64,000 nucleotides of DNA from Streptococcus pacificus. Its GTDB lineage: Bacteria; Bacillota; Bacilli; Lactobacillales; Streptococcaceae. Both the position numbers and the translations under genes were made by a program. Of the stretch, positions 50,352 to 61,776 are shown piece after piece. Numbering within the stretch: position 1 is the first letter of the stretch; each line of letters starts with the position of its first letter. The notes under the pieces were generated by a model that was not told the DNA's origin, did no database searches, and worked only from the letters and a program-made list of their open reading frames with translations. The stretch spans positions 62,001 through 126,000 of the forward strand of contig NZ_JAENBO010000002.1 of the NCBI RefSeq assembly GCF_016481305.1. Reading direction: 5' to 3'.

Positions 50352-52331
50352 TTATTCTACGTGGTTTTCAAAATCTTCCTGCTCTTTGGCATTAGATTTT
50401 GCTTTTTCTTCTTTCCATTTCTCAAGTTCTGCTTCATACTCTTTTGCATCGACTGCATCTGATTGAAGTTTCATATATTTAAATGAAGATGGAGATGATT
50501 TAATACCAGACCATCCGTAACCCACTGTAAACGGTACAGCCTTAGTGACTGTTGGAGATGCACCTTTTGAAGTGGTCATTAGAAGTAATGAACTATCAAC
50601 TAACCAAGCTTCTGCTTTGGCATACATTTCATAACGTTTCTTGAGACTACTATTTTCAGCTGCTGCCGCTTGAGTTAATTCTTCATACTTATCAAGTCCA
50701 ACTGCTTGGGCAATGTCTTGGTTTTCACCTGGTGCAATACCAATTTGATGAACAGTAGCACCATTACTTGGATTCAAAATATCTAAGTAAGTAGAAGGGT
50801 CTTGATAGTCAGGGCCCCAACCAGCTGCTGTAGATAGGTCGTAATCATTTTGAGCAGGTGTTTCTGCATAGAAAGTAATGCTATAGAAAGTATCTTCATC
50901 AAGTTGATGTAAATCTAAAATAACATTCTCTGTTCCTAGTGTTGATTCAATAGACTGCTTCATTGAAGCCGCTTTTTGAACAAATATTTCACTAGATTGG
51001 TATACTGGTACATCAAGATGGATAGGGAATTCTACTCCTTCAGCTTCAAGAGCAGCTTTGGCTTTTTCAAACTCAGCTTTGGCTTTTTCAGGATGATATA
51101 AACCATTTTGACCATCTGATAAATCAACGTCTTTCCACTCATCACCATAGGCTGCTAATTCTTTTTGAGCAACAGCACCAAAGGTTTCTTCCCCAATAGA
51201 AACAAAAGTTTCAGGAGTCAATGTGTTACGTAACGTTTTATCTGCTGCATCTTCACCAACATCTTGAGCTGCATAACCAGTTCTATCAAAGGCAAAGTTA
51301 ACCGCTTGACGGAAATCTTTGTTCATAATGGCTTTTTTAGTAGATTCTTTTTGAGCATCAGTTGTTTTAGCTGTGTGCTCATAAGCGGTACGATTTACGT
51401 TGAAGACACCATAATAAGAAGTTCCATCTTGTGGTGTATAAATAATATTATCTCCAAATTTTTCTTTTACTGATTTATAACTTGGTGAATTAGGATAGAT
51501 ACGTGCTCCTGTATATACGCCATCAGCAAAGTTATTTACCAATGATTCAGGATCTGATCCATCAAAGTAAGTCAGTTTAATATTTTCTACGTGAACATTA
51601 TCTGCATCCCAATAATTAGGATTTTTTGTATATTCGATTGATGATTTTGCAGTTAATGCTGAAAGAAGATAAGGACCACTATATAAAATACTATCTGCAT
51701 TCGGTGCTCCAAAATCTTCACCTTTAGAAGCTAAGAACTCAGCGTTGATAGGGAAAGTAATCCCCATTGTCATTTTAGAATTCCAATAACTTTCAGGTTT
51801 TTTCAATGTGTATTGAACTGTTTTATCATCAAGTGCTTTAACACCTACAGTTGAGAAGTCATCTGTTTCACCATTAACATATTCAGCTAAACCAACAATA
51901 GAGTCTTGAACAAGATAAAGCGCTTCAGATTTAGCATCAGCAGCATGTTTCATACCTGTTACAAAGTCTTCTGCAACAATATCAGCATACTCTTCACCAT
52001 CTGCAGTATACCATTTAGCATCATCGCGTAGAGTATAAGTGTAAGTCATACCATCTTCTGAAACTTTCCAGTCTTCAGCAAGTGATGGCACGTAATTGCC
52101 ATAAGGATCATTTTCAAGTAAACCATCCACTAAGTTACCAACAACTTCACCTGTTGTGTTTTTGTTTACAACAGTATAGTCAAGTGATGATGGGTCTGAT
52201 GAATACACATAAGTATAGGTAGAATTTTCTCCTCCACCACTACTTTCTTTAGAGCTTCCACAAGCTGCTAAAGTAGCTGCAGATATCAAAGTGATACCAG
52301 CAAGAGCCAGTAATTTTGTCTTTTTATTCAT
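50352..52331 (-). CDS. oppA: Oligopeptide-binding lipoprotein OppA
   Basis: A 659-residue substrate-binding protein of SBP family 5. The lipoprotein signal ends in TLAAC with lipidated C24. SSDPSSLDYTVVNKNTTGEVV and YGNYVPSLAEDWKVSEDGMTYTYTLRDDAKW (in parts) are the SBP_bac_5 core. It captures extracellular peptides for nutrition; in streptococci Opp also imports regulatory peptides. First gene of the operon. Its leader has GAAAAT three times just before the ribosome site. Confidence 0.97.
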   Translation of the reverse strand: MNKKTKLLALAGITLISAATLAACGSSKESSGGGENSTYTYVYSSDPSSLDYTVVNKNTTGEVVGNLVDGLLENDPYGNYVPSLAEDWKVSEDGMTYTYTLRDDAKWYTADGEEYADIVAEDFVTGMKHAADAKSEALYLVQDSIVGLAEYVNGETDDFSTVGVKALDDKTVQYTLKKPESYWNSKMTMGITFPINAEFLASKGEDFGAPNADSILYSGPYLLSALTAKSSIEYTKNPNYWDADNVHVENIKLTYFDGSDPESLVNNFADGVYTGARIYPNSPSYKSVKEKFGDNIIYTPQDGTSYYGVFNVNRTAYEHTAKTTDAQKESTKKAIMNKDFRQAVNFAFDRTGYAAQDVGEDAADKTLRNTLTPETFVSIGEETFGAVAQKELAAYGDEWKDVDLSDGQNGLYHPEKAKAEFEKAKAALEAEGVEFPIHLDVPVYQSSEIFVQKAASMKQSIESTLGTENVILDLHQLDEDTFYSITFYAETPAQNDYDLSTAAGWGPDYQDPSTYLDILNPSNGATVHQIGIAPGENQDIAQAVGLDKYEELTQAAAAENSSLKKRYEMYAKAEAWLVDSSLLLMTTSKGASPTVTKAVPFTVGYGWSGIKSSPSSFKYMKLQSDAVDAKEYEAELEKWKEEKAKSNAKEQEDFENHVE

Positions 52332-52604
52332 AAAAAGTACCTCATTTTCATTTTCATTTTCAAAGACTTTTTTGTCTATAGGCTATATTATATCATAAAA
52401 AATTTTTTTAGGAAAGTAATTTATCAGAAAATTTTGTCTATTGTCAAAAATCAAAATTTCTATCCTTAAGACCATCATAGAAGGCTATAATCTTTGTAGA
52501 AAACTCTATTTCGTACCGTGTTGCTATCTCCAGTTCAAAAAAAGCACCTCATTGTTATTGGTTCTAACAATTGAGGTGTCCTTTACATAGTTTAAACATC
52601 AAAA
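52332..52604. other. oppA upstream region
   Basis: 273 bases with the oppA promoter and the terminator of the next gene. A TATAAT on the minus strand (52392-52387) lies about 56 bases before oppA, but its -35 is poor. An upstream TTGACA (near 52446) could support a second start. No ORF seen. Confidence 0.55.
52539..52582 (-). terminator. Terminator of the lipoprotein gene
   Basis: CACCTCAATTGTT and AACAATGAGGTG arms with a TTTTTTT tract on the minus strand. Confidence 0.85.
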
Positions 52605-53393
52605 TTACTGTTCTGGAATTTTAATGCTATCTTCATCAATTTCATTCCACTTAGAATACTCTGATGCAACATTCATTTCAAGCGAACCTTTTTTTCCATC
52701 ATAAGTCATTACTAAACGAAACTCTTTACAAAAATAAGTGTCTTTATCAAAAGTGATGACTAAACTTTTTTCAGTTTCATCTTCTTCAACACCGGTCAGG
52801 CTAAGGTTATATTGTTCCTCAAAAGCAGAAATAAGTGAAACATCTTTATTCTTTAAGCTTAATTCGTAAACATCTCCCTTATCTTTGATTTGTAAATCAT
52901 CTTTTAAGGAAGAAATTATTTCTAGTACTTCAAAATAATCTGGATGAAAGTAGAATTCATTTCCTTTTGTTGAATTATACTCTTTTGTGGTATTGCCATC
53001 TGATTCCACTTCTCGATAAACATCTGGATCTTCTTGACTATTATAAATAAATTTTTCTTTTAATTTTTTCCCGTCTTGTGATTCAGTGTTGAACACAATA
53101 TCTCCCTTTGTTAATTTAGAATCATCAAAAATAAGCTGACTGTCAATTTTTTGGGAAGAAATATTATCATTGACACTCACTTTAAATTGATGTTCCCCTT
53201 TGACTGAAGATAAGTCTTCATTCTTAGTTTGCATCTCTTCTAAAAAGTCATCTACTGTTATTTCTTTAGAAACTTTTGTAGTTTCTGTTTGATTATTGTC
53301 ATTATTATTTGAATCGGTATTTGCTTGGCAACCCACTAATAAAAAGAGTACACCAAAGATTAGCACGAGACTAAAGAAAGAATGTTTTTTCAT
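52605..53393 (-). CDS. Putative lipoprotein, unknown function
   Basis: A 262-residue predicted lipoprotein. The ATG at 53393 (MKKHSFFSLVLIFGVLFLLVGC) is preferred since a GGAGG site lies eight bases upstream; the longer frame reads through it. A signal helix and lipobox LLVGC place the mature N-terminus on the outer membrane face. A Ser/Asn/Thr-rich linker follows, then a beta-rich domain (SSVKGEHQFKVSVND, KGDIVFNTESQDGKK). The layout resembles DUF6612/LppX-like ligand-binding lipoproteins, but I cannot assign it. It is a single gene between opp and suf. Confidence 0.75.
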   Translation of the reverse strand: MKKHSFFSLVLIFGVLFLLVGCQANTDSNNNDNNQTETTKVSKEITVDDFLEEMQTKNEDLSSVKGEHQFKVSVNDNISSQKIDSQLIFDDSKLTKGDIVFNTESQDGKKLKEKFIYNSQEDPDVYREVESDGNTTKEYNSTKGNEFYFHPDYFEVLEIISSLKDDLQIKDKGDVYELSLKNKDVSLISAFEEQYNLSLTGVEEDETEKSLVITFDKDTYFCKEFRLVMTYDGKKGSLEMNVASEYSKWNEIDEDSIKIPEQ

Positions 53394-53496
53394 AATTAAT
53401 CCTCCAAAAGAAAATAATGTGTAGTTAAACATCTAAAAGATATCTACCCACACACTATTTTATCAAAAATTATTATCTTTACCAATTATTTTATGA

Positions 53497-54915
53497 CTAT
53501 CCAACAGATCCTTCCATCTCATAGCTAATCAAACGATTAAGTTCAACCGCATATTCCATTGGTAATTCTTTGGTGAAAGGTTCCACAAATCCCATGACAA
53601 TCATTTCAGTGGCTTCACTTTCTGTCAATCCACGACTCATTAAATAATATAGTTGTTCTTCTGAGATTTTAGAAACTTTAGCTTCATGTTCTAAGGCTAC
53701 CTGAGAATTATGGATTTCATTAAAAGGGATGGTGTCTGATTTTGATAAATCATCCATAATAATCGTATCACATTCAATGTGACTGACTGATTTTTTAGAA
53801 TTTTTAGCAAAAGTCACTTGTCCTCGATAATTAACCTCACCACCACCTTTAGCAATCGACTTAGAAACGATTGATGAACTGGTATGAGGCGCATTATGAA
53901 TCATTTTGGCACCAGTATCTTGATTTTGTCCCTTGTTAGCAAAAGCAATGGATAACATTGTTCCACGCGCACCTGGTCCATCCAAGTATACCGATGGGTA
54001 CTTCATTGTTGTTTTTGCACCAAGATTACCATCAATCCACTCAACTGTTGCGTCTTTTAAGGCACGAGCACGTTTAGTCACTAAATTATAGACATTATCT
54101 GACCAATTTTGAATAGTAGTGTAGCGCATGTAAGCACCATCTAAAGCAAAAATTTCGACAATGGCAGCATGGAGACTATTACTTGAATAGGTTGGTGCGG
54201 TACACCCTTCAACATAGTGAACACTTGCTCCCTCATCAACAATGATAAGCGTTCTTTCAAACTGCCCAGTATTTTCATTGTTGATTCGGAAATACGTTTG
54301 TAGTGGAATGTCTACTTTAACACCTTTAGGAACGTAAATAAAGGTTCCTCCAGACCAGACAGCAGAGTTGAGCGCAGCTAATTTATTATCTGTTGGTGGC
54401 ACTAATTTTGCAAAGTATTGTTTAAACAAGTCAGGGTATTCTTTTAGGGCAGAATCAGTGTCTGTAAAGATAATGCCTAATTTTTCAAATTCATCTTTCA
54501 TATTGTGGTAAACCACTTCTGATTCATACTGGGCAGATGCTCCTGCTAAGAAAGCACGCTCAGCTTCTGGAATACCAATTCTCTCAAAGGTTTCCTTAAT
54601 TTTTTCTGGGACATCATCCCATGACCTTGCTGGTTGATCAGAGGCTTTTTGATAGTAGATAATACTATTAAAATCAATATCTGATAAATCTGGTCCCCAT
54701 TCTTGCATCGGCATTTTATTAAATGCTCTTAACGACTTTAAGCGAAATTCTAACATCCATTCAGGTTCATCTTTAGCTTTTGATAGTTGTCTAACAACCT
54801 CTTCACTAAGACCTTTTCCGGTTGAAAAAATCGGAGTGACATCATCATGAAAGCCAAATTGATAGTCTCCCAGATCGATTGGTTTTGGTTCTATTTTTTC
54901 GTTTTTCTCGGGCAT
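53497..54915 (-). CDS. sufB: Fe-S cluster assembly protein SufB
   Basis: A 472-residue scaffold subunit of the SUF machinery. A right-handed beta-helix core contains [23 protein letters not shown] and [23 protein letters not shown] (in parts), and the conserved cysteine in [12 protein letters not shown] and the C-terminal [19 protein letters not shown] are typical. It forms SufB2CD or SufBC2D complexes and assembles iron-sulphur clusters in the cytoplasm. Last gene of the operon, 11 bases after sufU. Confidence 0.97.
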   Translation of the reverse strand: MPEKNEKIEPKPIDLGDYQFGFHDDVTPIFSTGKGLSEEVVRQLSKAKDEPEWMLEFRLKSLRAFNKMPMQEWGPDLSDIDFNSIIYYQKASDQPARSWDDVPEKIKETFERIGIPEAERAFLAGASAQYESEVVYHNMKDEFEKLGIIFTDTDSALKEYPDLFKQYFAKLVPPTDNKLAALNSAVWSGGTFIYVPKGVKVDIPLQTYFRINNENTGQFERTLIIVDEGASVHYVEGCTAPTYSSNSLHAAIVEIFALDGAYMRYTTIQNWSDNVYNLVTKRARALKDATVEWIDGNLGAKTTMKYPSVYLDGPGARGTMLSIAFANKGQNQDTGAKMIHNAPHTSSSIVSKSIAKGGGEVNYRGQVTFAKNSKKSVSHIECDTIIMDDLSKSDTIPFNEIHNSQVALEHEAKVSKISEEQLYYLMSRGLTESEATEMIVMGFVEPFTKELPMEYAVELNRLISYEMEGSVG

Positions 54916-54926
54916 CTTGTCTTCTC

Positions 54927-56601
<1,675 letters not shown>

Positions 56602-57864
56602 TTATCTTTTTTCAAGTTTTTTATCTAATACTAAAATCATCTCATCACGCACTGTTTTGACTGGAATTTCCGAGATAACACTTCCTAAGAAGCCTCGAAT
56701 GACTAGTCGCTCTGCTGTTTCTTGATCTAGTCCACGACTCATCAAATAATACATATCATCAGGATCAACTTGACCAATAGAAGCAGCATGCCCTGCGGTG
56801 ACTTCGTTTTCATCAATCAATAAAATAGGATTGGCATCGCTTCTAGCATGATCAGAAAGCATCAAGACACGACTTTCTTGTTGAGCATCTGCTCCTTTGG
56901 CGCCTTTTATAATGTGACCAATACCGTTAAAGGTTAGGGTCCCTCTTTCCAAGATAACACCGTGTTGAAGGATGTGACCAACAGAATTTTTACCATAATT
57001 GGTGACACGCGTATCAATCCCTTGAATTTGTCGTCCACTAGATGCGGCAACTACCTTTAAGTTGGCATAACTACCGTCTCCTAAAAGGTCAGAATCAAAA
57101 TCAGCAATGACATTACCTTCATTCATCACACCAAGTGCCCAATCAATGGTTGCATTATTTTGATGATGCCCACGACGAGTCATGTAAGTTGTGACATTGT
57201 CTCCCAAACGATCAATCGCTGAAAATTTAACATGACTACCTTCTTTAGCGATAACTTCTACACTAATATTGGCTGTTGTTTTAACTGCACCCTCACCAAT
57301 GGTTTCAAAACGTTCTAGATAAGTGATGCGACTGTTTTTACCTACAATAATTAACACGTGTTTATTAAATGGGACATCTGATTCTGAGTCTTGTAGAAAA
57401 ATGCCTTCAATAGGCTCATCAATTTCGACATTATCTGGAATATATAAAATGGCTGCACTATTAAAATAAGCATGATGATAGGCAGCTAATTTATCTTCTT
57501 CAAAAGACAATGCCTGACCAAAATAATCTTTGATAAGTTCTGAATTTTCCTTAAGTACTGTGTCAAAATCAGTGAAAATAACACCTTTATCGATTAAAGG
57601 CATTGGTAGTTGCTCTAAAACAGTTTGGGTGCCAACTTGAACTAATTTGGGGTTATCATCCATAGCTATAAAGTCAGCCACATTTCCTTGGACATCACTC
57701 TCAGATATTGTACCATCCCCAAGTGACCATCTTTGAAATTTCACTCGTTCAATTTGAGGGAGAGGCAGTTTTTCTATTTTTTCAAAAGCAGCCAAGCGAT
57801 GCTCCAAAAGCCATTTTGGTTCTGCTTTAGTTTGTGAGAAATCAATTATTCTCTCTTTTGTCAT
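56602..57864 (-). CDS. sufD: Fe-S cluster assembly protein SufD
   Basis: A 420-residue SufB paralogue. The beta-helix core includes HVLIIVGKNSRITYLERFETIGEG (in parts) and [31 protein letters not shown] (in parts). It pairs with SufB and SufC. It follows sufC by 36 bases. Confidence 0.97.
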   Translation of the reverse strand: MTKERIIDFSQTKAEPKWLLEHRLAAFEKIEKLPLPQIERVKFQRWSLGDGTISESDVQGNVADFIAMDDNPKLVQVGTQTVLEQLPMPLIDKGVIFTDFDTVLKENSELIKDYFGQALSFEEDKLAAYHHAYFNSAAILYIPDNVEIDEPIEGIFLQDSESDVPFNKHVLIIVGKNSRITYLERFETIGEGAVKTTANISVEVIAKEGSHVKFSAIDRLGDNVTTYMTRRGHHQNNATIDWALGVMNEGNVIADFDSDLLGDGSYANLKVVAASSGRQIQGIDTRVTNYGKNSVGHILQHGVILERGTLTFNGIGHIIKGAKGADAQQESRVLMLSDHARSDANPILLIDENEVTAGHAASIGQVDPDDMYYLMSRGLDQETAERLVIRGFLGSVISEIPVKTVRDEMILVLDKKLEKR

Positions 57865-57900
57865 TTTTTACTCCTTTGCTCTATTTCGGCAATAATGACT

Positions 57901-58671
57901 CTAAACTTCTTCTTTATAATCAATGCCTAGTTCTTCAGCAATGGTAGAGTAGCCTTCTTTTTCTAAACGATCAGCTAGTTCTGGACCTCCTGATAAGACA
58001 ACACGACCATCCATCATCACATGAACAACATCAGGACGAATATAGTTTAAAAGACGCTGATAGTGTGTGATAATCATGGCACCAAAACCTTCTCCTCGCA
58101 TTTCATTAACACCTTTAGAAACCACTCGAAGAGCATCAATGTCAAGACCTGAGTCAACTTCATCTAAGAGAGCAAAACGTGGTTCTAACATCAATAGTTG
58201 TAAAATCTCATTGCGTTTTTTTTCACCACCAGAGAATCCTTCATTAAGGTAACGCTCAGCCATTTCTTCTTTCATACCTAAAAGAGCCATTTTTTGGTCT
58301 AGTTTAGTGATAAAATCACGGACAGAGATTTTATCTTTATCTTCTTTTCCGGCATTCATCGCAGCACGCATAAATTCGGCATTAGTAATTCCTGGAATTT
58401 CACTAGGATACTGCATCGCAAGAAAAAGACCTAGTCTTGCTCTTTCATCAACTTCTAACTCAAGAATATTTTCACCATCTAAGAGAATCTCACCTTCTGT
58501 GACTTCGTAATTAGGATTCCCCATTATCGCAGCAGAAAGTGTTGATTTTCCGGTACCATTTGGCCCCATTATCGCAGCAATTTCTCCTGTTTTAAGCATA
58601 AGATTAACGCCTTTTAAGATTTCTTTGTCTTCAATAGAGACATGAAGATTTTTTATTTCAAGTACTGACAT
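57901..58671 (-). CDS. sufC: SufC, ABC-type ATPase of Fe-S assembly
   Basis: A 256-residue ATPase. Walker A IMGPNGTGKSTLSAAIMG, signature LNEGFSGGEKKRNEIL, Walker B FALLDEVDSGLDIDAL and the ITHYQRLLNYI switch are present. It powers the SufBCD scaffold. First gene of the operon; a TATAAT lies about 30 bases before the ATG, next to the rgpG terminator. Confidence 0.97.
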   Translation of the reverse strand: MSVLEIKNLHVSIEDKEILKGVNLMLKTGEIAAIMGPNGTGKSTLSAAIMGNPNYEVTEGEILLDGENILELEVDERARLGLFLAMQYPSEIPGITNAEFMRAAMNAGKEDKDKISVRDFITKLDQKMALLGMKEEMAERYLNEGFSGGEKKRNEILQLLMLEPRFALLDEVDSGLDIDALRVVSKGVNEMRGEGFGAMIITHYQRLLNYIRPDVVHVMMDGRVVLSGGPELADRLEKEGYSTIAEELGIDYKEEV

Positions 58672-58708
58672 AACACACTCCTTTTATCTAGTCATTCCAT
58701 TATAACAA

Positions 58709-58733
58709 AAAAAGCCCGCAAGGACTTTTTTGT
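58709..58733 (-). terminator. rgpG terminator upstream of sufC
   Basis: AAAAGTCC-TTGC-GGGCTTTT on the minus strand, followed by TTTGTTATAATGG. The T-tract runs directly into the sufC -10 region, so terminator and promoter overlap. Confidence 0.65.
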
Positions 58734-58743
58734 TGCTTGTAAC

Positions 58744-59901
58744 CTAATCGTCATTCTTTTTGATTTTATCAATAATCGCTCTTCTTCTATCTGAATTACC
58801 AATAAATGAGAGAACTTTAAAGAGAGGGGTTCGTCCCTTTCCCCAAATTTCAATACTTTCAATGAAAATTTCTAGTGCAAACAAAACACCAATCATTAAC
58901 AAGATTCCACCAATTCGGCTAGACACATTTAAAAGTAAGGAGACTAATGAGAAAAATAGTGCAATGCCATACACTACTAGAACAGCTCCACGGTGAGTAA
59001 AGCCCATTGCTAACAGTCTGTGGTGAAGATGCATATTATCTGCTTCATAAAATTTTTGTCCCGACAAGGTTCTGCGAATAATAGCCACAAAGGTATCGAT
59101 AATTGGAACACCTAAAATAATAATCGGTGTCACAACAGCTACAGCTGTCGCATTTTTTAATCCTTGTAAGGATAAAACGGCAATCATAAAACCAATAAAT
59201 AAGGCTCCCGTATCTCCCAGATAAATAATAGCCGGATGATAATTGTATGGGAAAAATCCTGCAATAGCTGCAATCAAAACAAAAATGGTTAAGGTTAAAA
59301 AGATATCACGATCAAATAAGAAGAAATAAGATATCAACCCCATTGTTGTTAAACTAATAATGGAGACACCACTCACTAACCCATCCAAACCATCAATCAA
59401 ATTAACAGCATTAGTAATGGCTGTTATCCATAAAATGGTTAAAAAGAAGGTGAGCAAGGGATTAAATTCCAGCATTGGTCCACCAAAGGGAATCTTAAAA
59501 CTATCAAATCTAAAATCAGTAAACTTCCAAACAATAATTGCTGCCAACAAGATACCAATCATTTTTTTCTTAGCACTAATTTCAAAAATGTCATCAATAA
59601 AACCAGTAGCAGAAACAACTAAGCCTCCAATAACAACTGGTAACATATAATCAAAATAGGACTGACTACCAATAATTAATTTTGTAATCATCGGCATAAA
59701 AATAAGAGAACTAAGAAGAAAAGACAAAACAATGGCTAAACCACCAGAGCTTGGCATTGTCACTTTATTAATGCGGCGTTCATTTGGTTTATCAACAGCA
59801 CCGACACGAAAGGCTAAAAAACGAACGAGCGGTGTTGCAATCAAAGAGATTAGAAAAGTGCCAATCAGGACCAAAACATATTCAAGTTTAAAAGGCGTCA
59901 T
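58744..59901 (-). CDS. rgpG: Undecaprenyl-phosphate N-acetylglucosamine-1-phosphate transferase RgpG
   Basis: A 385-residue WecA/TagO-family membrane enzyme with about 11 helices. The catalytic DDxxD-like region is at FIDDIFEIS, NLIDGLDGLVSGVS and YLGDTGALFIGF, and a HHRLLAMGF motif follows. It transfers GlcNAc-1-phosphate to undecaprenyl phosphate, the first step of rhamnose polysaccharide (group antigen) and teichoic acid synthesis. It lies four bases after mecA; a possible coupled pair, as in S. pyogenes. Confidence 0.95.
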   Translation of the reverse strand: MTPFKLEYVLVLIGTFLISLIATPLVRFLAFRVGAVDKPNERRINKVTMPSSGGLAIVLSFLLSSLIFMPMITKLIIGSQSYFDYMLPVVIGGLVVSATGFIDDIFEISAKKKMIGILLAAIIVWKFTDFRFDSFKIPFGGPMLEFNPLLTFFLTILWITAITNAVNLIDGLDGLVSGVSIISLTTMGLISYFFLFDRDIFLTLTIFVLIAAIAGFFPYNYHPAIIYLGDTGALFIGFMIAVLSLQGLKNATAVAVVTPIIILGVPIIDTFVAIIRRTLSGQKFYEADNMHLHHRLLAMGFTHRGAVLVVYGIALFFSLVSLLLNVSSRIGGILLMIGVLFALEIFIESIEIWGKGRTPLFKVLSFIGNSDRRRAIIDKIKKNDD

Positions 59902-59905
59902 ATTA

Positions 59906-60616
59906 CTATACCTCTATTGACTGCAACTCTTCAATAGCATTGCTAGTTAATAAGATACCATGTTCTTGTAAATAGGCACGTGTTTTTGTACTTGCTTTAG
60001 CATGTTCAATCATACGAGCATAAACCACATTTGTATAGTAATCTGGTCGTCCGATATTTTTTATCAAAATAGTCAGATGATAAGTATCACTTTCTTTAAA
60101 TAGCTCTGAAGCCTCTATCTCATAATCAGCTGTTCGAGAAAACAAAACAACATCCTTTAAGTTGTCAAAATCCAAAACATAATGGATGTAATCAGAAACG
60201 ATATGGCTCTTTTCTTGTTCTTGCTCATCTTGTTCTTCAGCTTCTTTTAATTTATCGAGAGCTTCTTTGTCACCTTTTTCACGCATTGTCGTCTCGAGAC
60301 TTTTGAAAAATTCTTCCGGTGACATTTTTGCAATGTCTTCTAACTCAGCTAAATCTTCAAGACTGAGGTCTTTACTAATCTCTGATTTTGTCACAAAGAC
60401 ATCGATTCGATCTTGTCTTGGTGTAACGCGAAAACTGAGCATACCGCTATCTTTAAAATTGTCAGGTAAATCTAACTCGTCCATGACAGCATAGAAAAAT
60501 TCTTCTGTCTTTTCTTGAGGTACTAAGAAATCTTTTAATTCCATTCCTCTTTCTTCTAAATCATCCATACTAATCGTTATCTTTAGTGTTGTATCACTAA
60601 TTTGTTTCATTTCCAT
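59906..60616 (-). CDS. mecA: Adaptor protein MecA
   Basis: A 236-residue adaptor that brings substrates such as ComX/ComW-type factors to the ClpC protease. It begins [24 protein letters not shown] (in parts), matching the substrate-binding N-domain; a charged acidic linker ([12 protein letters not shown]) joins it to the ClpC-binding C-domain with [27 protein letters not shown] sequence. ATG 60616 has GAGGT upstream. It is expressed from TTGTAA-17-TATAAT. Confidence 0.95.
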   Translation of the reverse strand: MEMKQISDTTLKITISMDDLEERGMELKDFLVPQEKTEEFFYAVMDELDLPDNFKDSGMLSFRVTPRQDRIDVFVTKSEISKDLSLEDLAELEDIAKMSPEEFFKSLETTMREKGDKEALDKLKEAEEQDEQEQEKSHIVSDYIHYVLDFDNLKDVVLFSRTADYEIEASELFKESDTYHLTILIKNIGRPDYYTNVVYARMIEHAKASTKTRAYLQEHGILLTSNAIEELQSIEV

Positions 60617-60646
60617 CGTTTTTACCTCGCACATGTAATCAAACCT

Positions 60647-60675
60647 ATTATACTAGAAAAAAAGATTATTTACAA
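60647..60675 (-). promoter_or_regulatory. mecA-rgpG promoter
   Basis: TTGTAA (60675-60670), 17 bases, TATAAT (60652-60647) on the minus strand. Confidence 0.75.
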
Positions 60676-60699
60676 TTTAGATAGTTGTTTTGAGCAATT

Positions 60700-60731
60700 A
60701 AAAAGGTTGGAACAAAATGCTCAACCTTTTA
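60700..60731 (-). terminator. Terminator between uppP and mecA
   Basis: AAAAGGTTG and CAACCTTTT arms around about 12 bases, followed by TTTTTAATT on the minus strand. It lies 150 bases past uppP. The gap (60676-60885) otherwise shows nothing. Confidence 0.6.
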
Positions 60732-60885
60732 ACGTTTATCATTTTATTTTTCAGACATAGTTCTTTCCTAAACACTAACCAGCTGAGACATCTGTTTTAA
60801 TATCAAACCACTTTCTATGAAGCTGAATACAAAAAACAACTTTTTCTAAGCCAGATAGTAGATGTTTTGTAATTGCTGAAATGGT

Positions 60886-61737
60886 TTATAAAAATAAAAG
60901 CTTAATACCCCCATAAACCAATAAAAGCAAGCCTAAAATAATGCGATATTTCCCAAAAACCGTAAAATCATTCTTCTTAACATAATCGGTTAAAAAGCGA
61001 ATAGCATACATACTCACAACAAAGGCTGTGAGCATAGCAATTGCTAAGATGGCAAATTGACCCAAACTCAAACTGGCGCCTCCAAGAATAAATTTCAAGA
61101 CTTTAATAAAACTAGCGCCAAACATGACAGGAATCCCTAGGAAAAAGGTGAATTCAGTTGCAACCACTCGGCTGGTTCCCAGTAACATTCCCCCAATAAT
61201 GGTAATGCCAGAACGACTGGTTCCTGGTACTAGGCTAAGTACTTGAAAAAGACCAATGAATAAGGCTGTTTTATAAGACATTTTCGCTAATGAAGTCACA
61301 CTTGGTTTAAGACTCTCGTTTTTATGTTTTTGCTCTATCCATAAAAAGACAAAACCGTAGAAAATTAACATTAGGGCGACAGTAATAAAATTATGAAGAT
61401 GTTCTTCCATCCAATCATCAAGAGGTAAACCAATCACAATCGCAGGAATAACGGCAAGGACAACTTTTGCCCACAACTGCCAAGTTATTCTGATTTCTCT
61501 AGCTGTTTTTCCTTTTTGAAAAGGATTTAAGCGCTTGAAATAGATGACAACAACAGCTAGGATGGCTCCTAGTTGGATAACAACGTTAAACATACTAACA
61601 AAAGCTTGGTTTTGATTTTTAAAGTTGAGAAACTCTTGCACTAATATTAGATGACCCGTACTGGAAATGGGTAGCCACTCTGTTACCCCTTCGACAATTC
61701 CTAATATAATAGCTTTGATTAAATCTACGATAAACAT
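60886..61737 (-). CDS. uppP: Undecaprenyl-diphosphatase UppP (BacA)
   Basis: A 283-residue membrane phosphatase that recycles the undecaprenyl carrier for peptidoglycan and polysaccharide synthesis, and gives bacitracin tolerance. The two active-site repeats are [17 protein letters not shown] (about residue 17) and [14 protein letters not shown]. About eight helices. It lies 39 bases after the DUF2207 gene, so they are probably co-transcribed. Confidence 0.97.
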   Translation of the reverse strand: MFIVDLIKAIILGIVEGVTEWLPISSTGHLILVQEFLNFKNQNQAFVSMFNVVIQLGAILAVVVIYFKRLNPFQKGKTAREIRITWQLWAKVVLAVIPAIVIGLPLDDWMEEHLHNFITVALMLIFYGFVFLWIEQKHKNESLKPSVTSLAKMSYKTALFIGLFQVLSLVPGTSRSGITIIGGMLLGTSRVVATEFTFFLGIPVMFGASFIKVLKFILGGASLSLGQFAILAIAMLTAFVVSMYAIRFLTDYVKKNDFTVFGKYRIILGLLLLVYGGIKLLFL

Positions 61738-61776
61738 GTTAACTCCTTTGATTAATTCTTTTTAAATCAGATAGTA

